Assembly (NCBI GenBank): GCA_019916065.1
Contig: CM034242.1
Coordinates: 45,754,626-45,818,625, forward strand
Reading direction: 5' to 3'
DNA length: 64,000 nt
DNA from: Vitellaria paradoxa
Lineage: Eukaryota; Streptophyta; Magnoliopsida; Ericales; Sapotaceae
In this document: in pieces, positions 1-10,878 of the stretch
Layout of the letters: every line of letters starts with the position of its first letter
Position numbering within the stretch: the first letter of the stretch is position 1
Notes under the pieces: model-generated
What the model saw: the letters and a program-made list of their open reading frames with translations, nothing else
The model's database searches: none
Told to the model about the DNA's origin: nothing
Translations under genes and position numbers: made by a program

Positions 1-164
1 GGGACCAAGAAGTAGTTGTTCACAAAGTCGTTGCCGCCGAGGCTAATGAGAACAACTGACTGCTTTAACAATTCCTTTGTCTTCTCAACTCCTATAACTT
101 CACTCACTCTTTGCTGGTATTGTCCGAAGAGTTCCAACTGCTGAGATATCCTTATTATGTTCGC
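1..164 (-). CDS. GDSL esterase/lipase gene A, exon 3 (partial, runs off left edge)
   Basis: This is the third exon of the same minus-strand gene whose exons 1-2 lie at 12495-13443. It begins after an AG acceptor at 166-165 and stays open to the window edge. The translation carries the GDSL block III motif [10 protein letters not shown], whose Gly/Asn help form the oxyanion hole of SGNH hydrolases. It is nearly identical to exon 3 of gene B (19682-19924). The last part of exon 3 and exons 4-5 must lie left of the window, so I cannot tell whether the gene is intact there. The preceding intron is about 12.3 kb because of the transposon at 214-11984; in gene B it is 548 bp. Confidence 0.85.
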
Positions 165-213
165 CTATATACAGGGCGGGTCCGAAAATTTTGTTGAGTG
201 GGGATAAAATTGA

Positions 214-314
214 GGGTAAATTATATTTAGACCATCTGAATTCCTTCGACATTTAAAAATTACGTTAACCTCTTTTATTTTTAAATGTTTGTAACTCAGA
301 CTCCCTTCCATTAG
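214..314 (+). repeat. Left terminal inverted repeat of the MULE
   Basis: It matches the reverse complement of 11862-11984, with a gap of roughly 25-30 bp near position 245. Shared stretches include GGGTAAATTA, CATTTAAAAATTAC and ACTCCCTTCC.TTAG. Confidence 0.8.
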
Positions 315-379
315 TGTGTCATTAGAATTTCTGTTTAAATGATGACGTCAGCCAAATTATTTTTTTAATATACCAAATT

Positions 380-423
<44 letters not shown>

Positions 424-487
424 GGACTAAAATTACCTCTCCAATATTTAAAATTTACACACATATATATATATATATATCTATATA

Positions 488-595
488 AAGGAGAAGCAAA
501 GACCAAAGCCCCGTGGAAGGGCTCGCGTGTTTTGCTCTTGGACTTCCTCAACCGAAAGCTGCACAAGGGTCTCGTTTTGCCAACTTCAGTTCAGG
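488..595 (+). pseudogene. Captured host-gene fragment, upstream exon (unidentified)
   Basis: An open exon-like stretch ends at CAG|GTATGT (595/596), a good plant splice donor. The intron is interrupted by the Gypsy element and resumes at 10859, ending ...TTGGCAG at about 10878. Across this junction the frame stays open into 10879-11050. The peptide includes LLLDFLNRKLHKGLVLP, which I do not recognise. Retention of an intron shows the fragment was copied from genomic DNA, not from mRNA. Confidence 0.5.
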
Positions 596-848
596 TATGT
601 CGAGTTCCCTTGTGTTTGGTTGCCTAGAAACTGCGGGAAACAGAAAATAAAATGTATTTTAAAATGGTTTCATTTATGATGCTTTGTGGGTTTGTTCCAT
701 AAATGAGAAAAACGGGGTAAAAATTGAGAAAAATAGTGGCATTTGGCTCAGTTAGTGGAGGTTTCGAGTACCCTGAGATTTTCTCAGTTGTACAGAGGAT
801 TGCTAATTTATTTAAATGATTAATGTTGGGTTTAAAGGTGAAGGGTTC

Positions 849-923
849 TGTTCGGCAGCAGAAATTATCGCCGGAACTGCTGACCACGCCAACCGGAAAT
901 GCAATCGCCGACCTGCCGAACAA
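849..923 (-). repeat. Inverted LTR end (U5 terminus) at the left boundary of the Gypsy element
   Basis: These 75 bp match the reverse complement of the last 75 bp of the 3' LTR (10784-10858) with 3 mismatches by eye. They start TGTTCGGC, the complement of the LTR's GCCGAACA end. The sequence then runs straight into internal gag. Confidence 0.85.
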
Positions 924-924
924 T

Positions 925-1994
925 TGACGGTCACCTCGTTCAAATTGGGGTTGCGGAAGGAGGATAGGCTGTGGCTCTCCTTGACCAAAAAGCCAGCAGC
1001 CAACATGTCGGATCTTATGTGTCGAATCGAGAAGTACGCCAAGGTGGAGGACGAGACACAGCCGGCCGAGCAGAAAGAAAGGAGATCCCAGGGCCAGACA
1101 AGAGAGAAAAGACGGGGAGACGGCCGCCGATTCATTGACGAGGGGAAGTCAGTCTTTGAAGCGATCAATACGGTGTTCAAAGAGCCAATCTTCAAGATCC
1201 TTCCCCAAATAAAAAATAGGCCATATTTCAGATGGCCCGGAAAGCTGCCGGATTTCCCTGGAAAGGAGAATTCTAAAAACTACTGCGCGTATCATCAAGA
1301 CAAGGGGCATCGCACCGGAGCCTGCCGATCGTTACGACATCATCTGGAGGAATTGGTGCGCAGAGGCCACCTTAAAGAGTTCGTCGATGAGGGCAGAACC
1401 AGAGAAGCAGCCCCACAGGATAGAGAGCCAAGGAGGCAACGAGAAGAGACTGCCGAGGAGGAGGCAGCCGAAGAGGTTCAACCCCCACCAAGGGCCAGGG
1501 TGCGCAGAGATGTCCCGAGACCTGCAGTCATCCACGTGATTCATATGGAATGGCGATCCCAGAGTGTCATTAATCATGCCCCTAATCCACCAAGTAAAGA
1601 AATCTTGGGCGTCGCGGGTCAGCCGAACAAGCGTCCAAGGACAGCCGCCATGGAGGAAATCACTTTTCATGAAGACGAGCATCCTGGTGTTCAGCTGCCG
1701 CACAATGATGCCCTAGTGGTCACTCTGGGCATGTTTAATTCAGAAGTAAGGAGAATCCTGGTAGATGCAGGAAGCTCAACAGAAGTTATGTTTCTGAGCT
1801 TATTTAAGAAGCTCGGACTAACTGAAGAAGATCTGGAACCGGCAGAATGCCCGCTCATAGGATTCAATTCTGCTCCTGTCTGGCCTCTGGGCAGAGTCGT
1901 CATTCCTGTCCGCGTGGGTCCGGTGGAGCAAGAGGTTGAGTTCACTGTTGTGGATTCCCCCTCTTCCTACAATGCTATAGTAGGGAGATCGTAG
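925..1994 (+). pseudogene. Gypsy gag (3' part) and protease
   Basis: The frame enters gag in mid-protein (FKLGLRKEDRLWLSLTKKPA). A CxxH-type zinc knuckle, CAYHQDKGHRTGAC, follows at about 1285-1326 and an aspartic protease with VDAGSS at about 1759-1776. The upstream in-frame Met at 816 lies in flanking MULE DNA and the inverted LTR, so it is not the native start. The frame ends at TAG (1992-1994), in a place where relatives have Trp (GRPWIH); one base change explains it. The same frame reopens directly after the stop. Confidence 0.8.
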
Positions 1995-4241
1995 ATTCAC
2001 GCTCTGAAGGCGGTCCCCTCAACCTACCACCAGGTGCTGAAGTTCCCCTATTGCGGGGAAGTGATTTCTATTTTGGGGGATCAGAATACCTCCCAAAAGT
2101 GTTTCTCTGCAGCCCTAAAGTCCAAAATGATCCCCGAACAAGTCCAGCTGGCGGAACTACCCGAGGACACACCAAAGATCGATGATGTCGGTGGTGATCC
2201 GCAGATGAAAGCAACAGAGGGTTTGGAGAAATATCAAATTGGCCCGGTTGAGGATGATAGATTCTTCCTGATCGGCGCCAACCTGAGCGCCGAGGAAAAA
2301 CTAGAGCTAACGGAGATGCTCTTGAAGAATATTGGAACGTTCGCTTGGACTCCACACGAAATGCCAGGCATTTCCCCCGAGGTCATGACTCATAAGTTGA
2401 ATGTGAATCCGGAGGTAAAGCCTGTGGTACAAAAAGCAAGGCGATCAGCTCTGCAACACGCAGAAGCTGTCATTGAGGAGGTCGGCCGACTGTTAGAGGC
2501 AGAGGCCATTCGGGAGGTCTCATACCCGGAGTGGTTAGCTAATACGGTCGTGGTCAAGAAGAAGAATGGGAAGTGGAGAGTCTGCGTAGACTACACAGAC
2601 CTGAACAAGGCCTGCCCTAAGGATCCATTCCCCCTGCCAAAGATCGACCAACTCGTTGATTCAACTGCTGGATGTTCCAGGATGTCGTTCCTGGACGCTT
2701 ATAGGGGATATCACCAAATCCCTATGTTCGGCCCTGATGAGGAAAAAACTTCTTTCATAACCCCGCGAGGCATATACTGTTACAGAGTTATGCCATTCGG
2801 GCTGAAGAACGCTGGAGCCACCTATCAACGGCTGTTTACAAAAATATTCAAAAAAGACCTCGGGCAGACGATGGAGGTCTACATTGATGATATGGTGGTA
2901 AAAAGCAAGGAGCCGAACACACACCTCCAACATCTCCAACATGTTTTCTCTACCCTTGATCGGTATTGGTTAAAATTAAATGCTGCCAAGTGTGCCTTCG
3001 GAGTTAGCTCGGGTAAATTTTTGGGCCACTTGGTGAGCAGAAGGGGAATTGAGGCTGATCCCGAGCAAATACGTGCCATCCAATCTGTTTCGCCCCCGCG
3101 CACAAAAAAGGAGGTACAGAAGCTCACAGGGATGGTGGCGGCACTCAACCGGTTTATTAGCAGATCATCCGACAAGTGCCGGCCATTCTTTAGACTGCTC
3201 AAAGGAGCCAATAAGATGCAATGGGATGCTGAGGCGGATGCGGCACTGGAAAAGCTTAAAGAATACCTAACAACTGTCCCAATATTGTCAACACCGCAGC
3301 CGGGGGATATTTTGCAGCTATATCTGGCAGTCTCAGAGCATGCAGTCAGTGCCGTCTTGCTGAGAGAGCAACAAGGGAAGCAGCATCCTATTTACTATGT
3401 GAGCAAAACAATGCAAGGAGCAGAGACCAGATATCTGCCCCTAGAGAAGTTGACCCTGGCACTAATAATGGCATCCAGGAAGCTAGCCCATTATTTCCAT
3501 GCACACACCATTCAAGTTGTCACCGATCAGGCAATTGGCCATGTTTTAAAGAGGGCTGATGTATCGGGCCGACTAGCAAAGTGGGCAGTTTCCCTTGGCG
3601 CATTCGACATAAAGTTCATCCCAAGAACCGCGATAAAGGCTCAAGTCCTGGCCGATTTTGTAGCGAAATTTTCCACACCAGCCTGTGGTCAGACAAAAGA
3701 AGTATGGCATGTTGAAATAAAGTCTGCCCCGGCCGAACATAATGAGGCCGAACAAACTTGGCAAATCGAGGTTGATGGGTCTTCGACTAGAAAAGGAGGC
3801 GGCGTAGGCATAGTTCTGACTACACCAGAAGGGGTCTCAATAGAATATGCAATAAAACTCGAGTTCGAAGTCACTAATAATGAGGCGGAGTATGAAGCCC
3901 TCCTGGCTGGACTCGACATCGCTCGGCGGCTGATGGCAGATGATATCGTAGTAAGGACTGACTCTCAGTTGGTTGCCAACCAGCTAAAGGGTAAGTATAT
4001 GGCTAGAAGTGAAAAGATGGCAGAGTATTTAGAAGCAGCAAAGAAGAGAATTGAAGGCTTCAATAAAGCTAGCGTGGAGCTCATTGGCAGGGATCATAAC
4101 GCTCATGCTGATGCACTTGCAACGTTAGCCGCCTCTTCTCGAATAAGGCTAACTGACCAGGTCTTTATGGAAGTCATAAAAAGGCCGAGCATAACGAAAG
4201 ACGTAGAGGTAATTGTGCTGACCCAGCCCCATCTTGGATGA
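1995..4241 (+). pseudogene. Gypsy reverse transcriptase, RNase H and second (archaeal-type) RNase H
   Basis: This is the continuation of the gag-protease frame. RT motifs include WRVCVDYTDLNKACPKD, GYHQIPM and the catalytic YIDDMVV at about 2880-2900. The Gypsy RNase H follows at about 3300-3680. A second RNase H domain (IEVDGSS...NNEAEYEALLAGL, about 3760-4110) marks the Tat/Athila-type lineage. The frame breaks near 4235 by a frameshift into the integrase frame. Confidence 0.85.
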
Positions 4242-5475
4242 ATCCAATCATTACTTACTTGAAGGACGGAACACTTCCCGTAGAGAAGACAGAAGCGAAG
4301 AAACTAAGAATAAAAGCCGCCAGGTTTTGGCTGTCTCCTGATCAGAAGTTATACAAAAAGTCATTCACAGGCCCCTATCTCCTTTGTGTTCATCCCGATA
4401 AAGTGCAAGACTTTCTTTACGAGCTTCATGAAGGTGTCTGTGGAGCACATACTGGGGGCAGATCACTGGCGCACCGAGCAATTACTCAAGGGTATTGGTG
4501 GCCGAAGATGGGATATGACGCTCAGGCCTATGTTCGGAAATGCAAGAAATGTCAGAAGTTCACTCCCATTCCTCATCAGCCAGCCCAGGAACTCAGCCCG
4601 CTTACCAGCTCTTGGCCGTTCGCTCAATGGGGACTTGATATTGTGGGACCTCTGCCTTCCGCTTCGGGAAATAGAAAGTTCTTAGTGGTCGGCACCGACT
4701 ACTTTACTAAATGGGTGGAAGCAGAACCCCTAGCTCACATCAAAGATGCTGATACCATTCGATTTATTTGGAAGAACATCATTACCAGGTATGGCATCCC
4801 TAGGACACTTATTTCCGACAATGGGACACAATTTGACAGTGCCCCGTTTAGGGAATATTGTTCTAGATATGGAATCAAGAATATTTTTGCTCTACACCAG
4901 CTTACCCCCAAAGCAACGGTCAAGCTGAGGCAACGAACAAAGTCATTCTCAATGGAATTAAGAAAAGACTGGAAGCGGCAAAAGGAAGATGGGTGGATGA
5001 ATTGCCATCAGTACTGTGGACCTACCGAACAACCCCTAGAAGATCAACCGGAGAATCTCCCTTCTCTCTGGCTTACGGAGTCGAAGCCATCATACCCTTA
5101 GAAGTTGGCCTCCCGAGCATCAGAACCCTATCATTTGATAGAGGGGAGAATGATCAAGCTATGGGAATAAGCCTGGATCTAATTGATGAAAGAAGGGAAT
5201 TGGCAGCATTAAGGTTAGCCAACTACCAGCAAGAGACAAGGAAGAAATTTAATAAAGGGGTCAGACGTAGAGAATTCCGTACTGGCGATCGGGTGCTGAG
5301 AAAATTGATGGGAAGCAGGAAAGATCAAACTGAAGGAAAGTTAGGAGCTAATTGGGAGGGACCATTTACCGTCTCTGAGGTGCTCGGCAATGGCGCCTAC
5401 AAGTTAATTGACATGGAGGGAAAGCCAATCAAAAGACCGTGGAATATAGCCCATCTAAAGTTGTACTATCATTAA
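4238..5475 (+). pseudogene. Gypsy integrase (frameshifted)
   Basis: The zinc-binding HHCC region (HEGVCGAH...CKKCQ) lies at about 4425-4550. The catalytic core begins GLDIVGPLP near 4630, with D-D-E region motifs KWVEAE and LISDNGTQFDS. A second frameshift between about 4890 and 4920 moves the rest to another frame (4993-5475), which ends ..PWNIAHLKLYYH and a stop. The chain is broken at both junctions. Confidence 0.85.
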
Positions 5476-5569
5476 TTTTTTCTTCACATTTGTTGACTAA
5501 AGACTTTGTACGTATATTGAAAAGCAATCCTTTTTACAAATCAAAAGCAAACTCAAAAGCTTGAGATCA

Positions 5570-6040
5570 CTCCCTGCTCAACAAAAAGACGCCACATCAC
5601 TTTGGGTGGTGGCATGGAAAGGAGCCATGCTCGGCATCCCGAGCATTGGTACGAAAAGAATGCCCTATCTCCATCGACGTTGGCACATTCCTGGTTTATT
5701 TACTGACCAGGACATACTCTTTAGGCTGAGATTCAATTCCTCGGTCTCCTGAAAAGAATTATCAAAAGAAGCCACGCTCGGCTTGCCCAGCGTTGGCACA
5801 TTCCTGGTTTATTTACTGACCAGGACATACTCTTTAGGCTGAGATTCAATTCCTCGGTCTTCTGAAAAGAATTATCAAAAGAAGCCACGCTCGGCTTGCC
5901 CAGCGTTGGCACATTCCTGGTTTATTTACTGACCAGGAAATGCTCTCTAGACTGAGATTCAATTCCTCAGTCTCCTGAAAAGAATTATCAGAAAAAATCC
6001 ATGCTCGGTTTGCCGACCATTGGTACAGAGAGAACCCACA
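5570..6040 (+). repeat. Tandem repeats of about 113 bp downstream of Gypsy integrase
   Basis: Three good copies begin GTTGGCACATTCCTGG at 5679, 5792 and 5905 (113 bp apart), with a degraded copy on each side. Each unit carries TGACCAGGA, GATTCAATTCCTCGGTCT and GCTCGGC..GCCCAGC. Tandem arrays in the 3' untranslated region are known in Tat-lineage elements. Confidence 0.85.
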
Positions 6041-6850
6041 TCATTTCTGATGGTGGCCCAATCTTGATTTATTCATCGACTAGAAACGATTTTTTTTAAA
6101 ATCAAGATTCGATTCCTTGGTTTGTTAATTGGAAGCAAAAGAAGCATGTTCTAAAGAGCTCAACGCCAGTATCATCATAAAGGTACACATTTTGCGATGC
6201 TCGGCATGAGACTAAAAAGCGAAGATTTATCAGAAGATAGTTACCCCCGTTATTATGAGAAAGAGGATAGCCGAAATTATCGAGGTATGTGAGATTTATT
6301 AAAGTTATGCCTCTTTAACAAAAGCTTGAAGTTATTTTATGAAAAGCAAATTACTACATGAGCTTGTTACCTCTGAAGGGTTTACTGTTTAAAGTATTTT
6401 TGCTAGAAGTTGTGGTTGCTCGGCAAAGTGGTACAAATGCAGACACCATACATACTTCAATATAAAGCATAAAATATACAAACGAAAAGATAGACTATCA
6501 GAAGGGAACAATTCAAAAGCTTTCATTACATGCCTTAGAGTACGGTTACAATACATCTTACATAACTATTAATCAAAGAAGCTATCCTAAATCTAAGATG
6601 AGACATTAACATTTGTTGTAAGGGTTTGTAGCTATTTCGTGGGAGAAAACGTCTAGGTACTCCTCGGCTGCACTCCTTATAATTCTGTCAGCAAACCAGT
6701 TAAGGCATTCCCCAATCAATTCATCGGCAGTTCTAAAGAAACAAAGACAGAGAAAAATAAAACAAGATTAGACAGAAGTCAAACTCCGTTCATTCATTTG
6801 GAATTAAAAGTTCAATATCATTACATCAAGAACAAAAAATACATATATGC
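6041..6850. other. Non-coding spacer of the Gypsy element
   Basis: It contains further scattered GCTCGGC motifs but no convincing ORF. It lies between the tandem repeats and the 3' end of the antisense gene, and probably includes that gene's 3' UTR. Confidence 0.5.
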
Positions 6851-9454
6851 TCACTTCTCTCCTCCCTTAGTAGGGTCACTCTCCACAATTAAATCAACTT
6901 GTTCAAGCACTTGGGAGGCGTCCTTCTGGGCACTATCCACCTCAACCTCCCCCTCGTCGATTGTTTCTTCGGCAGTATGAATTGAGGGAGTTTGAGGGGG
7001 ACGCTCAAAGCTGAATTGAGGGATCGGGCGCTCTGGATCAGGATAAGGGACCTCCTTGTATATGGGGTTGGTGGGATCAACATTGTTCTTCTTCATTGCG
7101 GCCTCCCAACCCTCAAGAAAGAAGTCGTTGTGAGCATCCCTCATCTGATCCACGCAATCGTTAATCTGGGCTTCCACCTCAGCTTTGGCTTTGTCCTCGG
7201 CTTCTTGGAGGGCAGCTTCCTTCTCTGCCAGGGCTCGAGTCTTCAGTGCAAGCTCTGCCCGAAGTTTGACAAGCTCTTGCTTTGATCTCTCTTGCTCGGC
7301 CCTGGAAGCCTCCAACTCCTTAATGAGTAACTCCTGCCCAGTCTTCGTAGAGGACAACTCAATCTCGACCGTGGAAAGTTTGCCCTTGACCACTAAAAGC
7401 TCCTCGTCTTTATGATTTAGGATCTTATCCATTGATTGCACACGAGCTATGCTTCCAGCAACTTGGCCAAGGGCAGTGTTGAGTTGATGCTCAATCTCTT
7501 TATTTTCATCCTGAAGCCGACTTCTCTCTTTTGCCAGAGCGTCATTGCTGGATTGGAGATTCTTATTCTCCTTCTCCAAGGACCTCACGCTCGCTTTCAA
7601 CTCCCTTATTTCCGTTTTATCCAGCTCGGCTCTGGTTTCGAATGCTCGGCTCCGGGCAATTAACTCCATTGTGTGGAGAGAAGTCTGCAGAAAGAACAGA
7701 AAGTTAGGAAAAATTATAATAACGAAAAGATTCACATAAAGGAATATTATAGTACTTACAGAGATGATGTTCTTCATCAGAGTTTTGTGGATATCCTCCG
7801 TCCTATTCTTCCTCGTGTTATGAACGTCCCGAGGAGGGAGGATACCCTTGAGATACTCATCGGCATGGTTGAAGGCAGTGTCTTGGATAGTGAAGGGACG
7901 GCCTTGAGGGTGTTCGAGGCTGGGAATAAGTTTTTCTGGAATAAACGGAGGGGAGTCTCGAACCGGATTGGCCGGATACTCGATGGCTAGAGGCACGGGC
8001 CCAACTGGTTGAGCAGGTAACGGCTCGGAGGTTCTCGGTGGTGCGTCTTTTGTGGGTAGCACGACCTTGGAAGGTGCTGGCCCCCTCGCGGCGTCCTCCT
8101 TCGGAAGCTGCTCCTGCTCGGCCGTTGGAGCCGCGTCCGCAGATTGCGTCTTGGCCCTCTTCTGCTCAGGAGGACCAGATGGCCTCTTCTGAGCTGCCTC
8201 CTGCTCCTTCCCCTTCTCCATTTTTACCTTCATTATCTGCTCGGCAGTTGAAGGAGCAGGGGCTCTCCCCTCATCAGTCTTCCTTTTCCCACCAGCCTTT
8301 TGTTCGTTGGCCTTCTTCTTCTGGGCCTCTCCATCCCTTTGTTCTTTTACTTTTGCCATGGCAAGCTTCTTGTAATCGATCTTCGGGGCCATGACTACTT
8401 CTTCTTCTTCCCCTTCTAAGTCTGAGAAGTAATCGAAAGCAGGGGGGATCTCAACTTCTTCTTCTTCCTCTTCCTCTTCCTCCTCGTCCAAAAGAACAAA
8501 CTGTCGCTTCCTCGGCTGTTCGGAAGGCTCAGGAACTGCAACTTGAGGGGCTTGAACTTGCTCGGCAATGAGTGGAATAGCGAATGGAGGGGGGCGAGTC
8601 CACCCTGGATGCCTTAAGGCGTAGTAGTTCTCTTTCTCTTCAGCAGAAGCTCGAAACCACCACTGAAGACGCCTAATAGCCTCCGAGGTTGCGAAACCTT
8701 GAGGGGGGGCAATGAACGTCTGATGAGAGGGGGTGAAGTTGAACAAAATTGGAACCGCTCTAGCGAAGGGATATAAATCTGGACCCCCGAAGAATTTGAA
8801 CACCTCCTTCAAATGGTCCTTGTCAGCACGAATGCCAGTAGCCCAGAACTTCTTTAACTGAACACCTGCACAGATATTAAATCAGACAGTTAGTATGCTT
8901 AGAAGTGAGGGTAAAGAAGAATAAGAACTGGTAGGATTTGAAATCAACCAACCTGGGCCCAAAGAAACCCGAGGGACGATTGGAAAACGATCTTCGTCTG
9001 GATCGTGTGTCCAGTGACCTGTGACGACGCACAGGTCACTTTCCGACTTAATCGTATCAGGCAGCATATGGACCAAGGCCTTTTCTGGTCGGGATTTCAG
9101 GTACCACCTGTTCTCATCCTTCCTCACCTTCTGGATTGAGTAACAGTAAAGAAGATCGTACTCGGATATATGGAATCCATATCGCCTGTTTATTTCTATT
9201 ACCCCATTAACGATCCTATAAAAGTTGTGGGTGAGGTTCCTAGGGCCAAGGTCCAGAATGCTCATCATAGAGCGAAGAAAGGGGTGCAGGGGGAACCTAA
9301 GGCCACCTTCGGTGATTGCCACTATGGGGAATTCCCCTGTTTCACGCTCGCCTTGTTCGGCGAGCCTGATACCTACGTTCTGAGGAATCTGGTATTTCTC
9401 CTTGAAAATCCTAACTTTCTCCTCAGAACTTAGCTCGTTTGCGAGTCTACCCAT
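6851..9454 (-). CDS. Antisense gene inside the Gypsy element (gypsy-type 'Transposase_28'-like domain plus coiled coil)
   Basis: Three exons: 9454-8953, 8865-7760 and 7684-6851, joined by clean GT-AG introns of 87 and 75 bp. The second intron is a multiple of three and open, so unspliced RNA also reads through it. The spliced product is about 813 residues with no stop. The N-terminal 250 or so residues (FPLHPFLRSMMSILDL, then a WYLKSR segment) resemble the plant domain known as putative gypsy-type transposon / Transposase_28 (PF04195), by recall. The middle is Pro/Lys/Glu-rich and includes a nine-Glu run. Residues ~540-720 form a long Leu/Glu/Lys coiled coil. Antisense ORFs of this sort are described in Retand-like elements; their function is unknown. 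It is intact although the sense pol is broken. Confidence 0.75.
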
Positions 9455-9610
9455 AACGGAAAATTTGAAGTAAAAAGAGTATTAACTCACCGAGAACGAA
9501 GAACGACGGGAAGGGTGAAAGCTCGCGAAGACGAAAACTCAGAGGGAAAGAAGCAAGGGAAATTTGATAACTCGAATCGCGGAAAAGAAGTAAGAGAAGA
9601 TGAATCAGGT

Positions 9611-9618
9611 ATATATGT
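9611..9618 (-). promoter_or_regulatory. TATA-like element for the antisense Gypsy gene
   Basis: Minus-strand ATATATAC lies about 157 bp upstream of the ATG at 9454. It suggests the antisense gene has its own internal promoter and does not depend on the LTR. Inference from position only. Confidence 0.4.
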
Positions 9619-9944
9619 ATATGCGTATGTATCTGTGAGGGTAACCGAAACGTTTCCAGCGAAAAGGCAATGGGCGGTAGAAATGGCATTTATTGCCGCC
9701 CCAATTTTCAAATTTCTGACCATTCACGTTTTAACACCTCATATCTGGGAAACCGCGTAAGCGGCGCAGCAGATGAAAAGCTGAAAGGGCACTGCGCGTG
9801 TCGTCACGAGGAGAGAGAAAAGTCCAATCAGATTTGATACGCGTCAGGGACATACTAAACGACAAACTGCGTAGGAGGATTGAAGGATCAGGGAGGTAAG
9901 GTTATTCTGCTCTGCTACTCTGCTCGGAAAATATTTTTTCTCGA

Positions 9945-9961
9945 CCAGAGTGGGGGCAAAA
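9945..9961 (+). other. Polypurine tract of the Gypsy element
   Basis: The purine-rich run CCAGAGTGGGGGCAAAA ends directly at the first base of the 3' LTR (TGTTGGGC at 9962). It would prime plus-strand DNA synthesis. Confidence 0.75.
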
Positions 9962-10858
9962 TGTTGGGCATAATAATACTAAAGCTGTACTCTTGCCGAA
10001 CAGGTTTAGTCTGGTGCCACGTGGCGCGGTGCCGAGCAAATTCACATAAGCCACTTAGCCACTTGCCGAGCACGTTCCGTCTGGACACGTGGCATCCCGC
10101 CGAACAACTGATTATTGGCACGAGAGTTCCACGTGAGTGTTATACGTGAGTACACGACTTAGAGTTAGTGCTCCAAAGAGTACCTTGAACCTCGACATCA
10201 ATAAACAATGTATAACCACGTGGCTATAGCCGAGGAATCTAGTTTGCTCGGCCTATATGTCGATGGCCAGTAAATGTCAAACCTAGGGCCCACAGCCTTT
10301 AAAGAAGGCTCATGACCATAAATGCACCTTAGTTAGGATTGAACTAGGTACTTGTCTCTGGAGATGTAACTAAATCGGTCTATCTCGTCACGATTCGGTG
10401 GTTGATGCGACAAGAAGACGGTATGACCCTGAAATTCAGGTTGTAATGCCGTGTTAAACCACCAGAAGCATTAAATGAAAGGCACGGTGTATTAATGAGG
10501 GGTCTGAGGCATTAAATGAAGGGGAAGGGCATTTAAAGCAAGAGTGTAAAAGAGGGACACGGCAGTGTGCGTAATGTCGAGTCATAGGTATGCTGTAATC
10601 ATTACTCAGACCACTATATATGGATATACTACTGAATCACAGAGGTAAGCTGACTATTGCCAACTTAAACTTTGACTCCTTTATTTCCAGAAAACTTTCT
10701 TTCTTGGGTGACCTGCTGACTTAATCATCGGAGGGTTTTCCGGCCTGAGACCTCCTCTCCGGCCGTCACCTTTCTTTCTGTCTTTGTTCGGCAAGTCGGC
10801 GATTGCATTTCCGGTTGGCGTGGTCAGTAGTTCCGGCGGTAATTTCTGCTGCCGAACA
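9962..10858 (+). repeat. 3' LTR of the Gypsy element
   Basis: 897 bp, starting TGTTGGGC and ending GCCGAACA, followed by GGTTC. U3 holds four CACGTG G-boxes (10018, 10086, 10130, 10217). A TATA-like ACTATATATGG lies near 10611-10621. A diverged relative is present as the solo LTR at 15567-16453. Confidence 0.85.
10018..10222 (+). promoter_or_regulatory. Cluster of four G-boxes (CACGTG) in LTR U3
   Basis: CACGTG occurs at 10018, 10086, 10130 and 10217, several within CACGTGGC, the ABRE/G-box form bound by plant bZIP and bHLH factors. The related solo LTR also has four (15590, 15656, 15691, 15825). Their function as enhancers is inferred. Confidence 0.5.
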
Positions 10859-10878
10859 GGTTCTATTGTTGTTGGCAG

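Larger units (their letters stand above)
849..10858 (+). mobile_element. Ty3/Gypsy retrotransposon, Tat/Retand-like, rearranged 5' end, decayed
   Basis: Order on the plus strand: inverted LTR end (849-923), 3' part of gag, protease, RT, RNase H, a second archaeal-type RNase H, integrase, tandem repeats, an antisense spliced gene, PPT and 3' LTR (9962-10858). The dual RNase H and the antisense ORF between integrase and 3' LTR are known traits of the Tat lineage, including Retand. A perfect 5-bp target duplication, GGTTC, flanks it (844-848 and 10859-10863). The normal 5' LTR, primer site and start of gag are missing. Pol carries an internal stop and two frameshifts, so the element cannot move on its own. 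Confidence 0.85.

Noticed and set aside
384..566. Minus-strand ORF of 60 codons ending in Tyr-Ile repeats
   Set aside because: It is produced by a (TA)n microsatellite in the MULE; no coding signal.
816..848. In-frame Met codon upstream of gag as a native gag start
   Set aside because: It lies in MULE DNA outside the Gypsy boundary; the following 75 bp are inverted LTR, so the fusion frame is accidental.
812..1195. Minus-strand ORF opposite Gypsy gag
   Set aside because: Shadow frame of gag, no homology; similar shadows exist opposite pol (for example 2068-2355, 2879-3211).
7185..8394. Several plus-strand ORFs over the antisense gene
   Set aside because: Shadows of the antisense exons; the minus-strand frame has the domain similarity, coiled coil and splice sites.
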